Below the pieces are notes generated by a model that was not told the origin of the DNA, made no database searches, and saw only the letters and a program-made list of their open reading frames with translations. From Hydrogenophaga sp. NFH-34 (GTDB lineage: Bacteria; Pseudomonadota; Gammaproteobacteria; Burkholderiales; Burkholderiaceae_C), in the NCBI RefSeq assembly GCF_021401345.1, contig NZ_JACBGE010000005.1:62001-126000 (forward strand): a DNA stretch of 64,000 nt. The letters run 5' to 3'. Made by a program: the position numbers and the translations under genes. Numbering within the stretch: the stretch's first letter is position 1; each line of letters starts with the position of its first letter. Positions 63,496 through 64,000 of this stretch are shown in pieces.

Positions 63496-63681
63496 GGCGC
63501 GAACCATTATGCGGCGCGACCTGCCGACCCTGAACCCCTTAAGGTCGAGGGAAAACCCGTATCGGCGTGCACGCTGGGGCAAGCACAAAGTGCACGCTGG
63601 GCAAAGCGGCTGCCCCGGGGTCTGCCTAGGATTTGAAACCCGTCCCAGAGGCGGTTTCCAACGCGAATCCAGGAGACAAGC

Positions 63682-64000
63682 ATGGTTCACCCGACGAGAC
63701 GACAGATCATCCGGGGCGCCGCCGCGACGGTGGGCGCCCTGTCCGTGGCGCCGCAGTTGCTGGCACAGTCCGCGCCCGTGCGCATCGGCTACACCATGGC
63801 GCGCACCGGCCCCTGGACCGGTGGCGCCCAGACCAGCCAGGAGCCCAACTACCTGCTGTGGGCCGAGCAACAGAACGCCGCCGGCGGCCTGGACGTGAAG
63901 GGCCAGCGCCGCAAGATCGAGCTGATCAGCAGCGACGACCGCAGCGACGTGGAGACCGTGGTCCGCACCTATGAAAAGCTCATGGGCAGCGACAAGGTGG
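63682..64000 (+). CDS. ABC transporter substrate-binding protein (Peripla_BP_6), 5' part only
   Basis: 106 codons lie in the window; the gene runs off the right edge. The start MVHPTRRQIIRGAAATVGAL has a twin-arginine-like signal with cleavage near LAQ-SAPV. VRIGYTMARTGPWTGGAQ and LLWAEQQNAAGGLDVKGQRR fit the LivK-type binding protein. AGGAGA is seven bases before the ATG. It is the likely first gene of a second ABC importer operon with the divergent AraC gene as regulator. Confidence 0.85.
   Translation, partial: MVHPTRRQIIRGAAATVGALSVAPQLLAQSAPVRIGYTMARTGPWTGGAQTSQEPNYLLWAEQQNAAGGLDVKGQRRKIELISSDDRSDVETVVRTYEKLMGSDKV

Noticed and set aside
1..64000. tRNA, rRNA, riboswitch or T-box candidates
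   Set aside because: I saw no tRNA arm motifs, rRNA signatures, or leader structures, including upstream of leuS and dapB. A covariance-model scan would be decisive.

Overview
The window reads as chromosomal DNA of a GC-rich betaproteobacterium of the order Burkholderiales, most likely family Comamonadaceae (Hydrogenophaga/Acidovorax-like). This is inferred from the blocks fur/bamE/dapB, hpf-ptsN-hprK and leuS-lptE-holA, from a Bug-type receptor remnant, from a livHMGF cluster carrying its own acyl-CoA synthetase, and from REP-like dispersed repeats. No rRNA, tRNA, CRISPR array, insertion sequence or prophage was seen. Coding density is high. The only gap over 300 bases between intact genes (5827-6197) holds a dead receptor gene and a terminator.

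Layout. 1-3565: a TRAP transporter operon (receptor, small and large permease, then a hydrolase cut by the window edge), divergent from a MarR regulator across two matched palindromes. 3667-6197: glycerate 2-kinase, a TetR regulator, and the frameshifted, truncated Bug receptor. 6198-13165: a branched-chain amino acid type ABC transporter with a long-chain acyl-CoA synthetase, all on the minus strand. 13317-23829: mixed metabolic genes (crotonase, glutamine amidotransferase, thioesterase, DUF4010 membrane protein, glutathione reductase, hemerythrin, 3-hydroxybutyryl-CoA dehydrogenase, GMC oxidoreductase, arginase), with REP-like repeats in the gaps. 23911-30668: a very large PAS/GAF histidine kinase and a fused isobutyryl-CoA mutase (IcmF) behind a perfect 22-bp palindrome. 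30925-32309: a CsoR/CstR-type regulator followed by a persulfide dioxygenase-rhodanese fusion, which looks like a sulfide or persulfide detoxification unit.

32380-36781 is the most interesting part. It appears to be a complete alpha-hydroxyketone quorum-sensing locus. It holds a CqsA/LqsA-type autoinducer synthase, a six-helix membrane histidine kinase, a response regulator with an unusual receiver and no recognisable output domain, and a LuxR-type regulator. Two CTGTCA...TGACAG palindromes, one before cqsA and one across the luxR start, tie the LuxR protein to the ketone-signal genes.

36854-52629: pantothenate kinase, acyl-CoA-binding protein, a lipoprotein aminopeptidase coupled to a molybdopterin oxidoreductase, an M20 amidohydrolase coupled to a degenerate DUF2817 protein, a phasin with a TetR regulator, an Atm1-like ABC exporter, two MFS transporters, AMP nucleosidase and an MscS channel. 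52823-62514: conserved core genes (hpf, ptsN, hprK, fur, bamE, dapB, exbB, exbD, leuS, lptE, holA). 62533-64000: an AraC regulator divergent from a second ABC substrate-binding protein that runs off the window.

Start codons were chosen by reading frame, Shine-Dalgarno spacing and family N-termini. All functions are inferred from sequence features recognised by eye; no database search was run.
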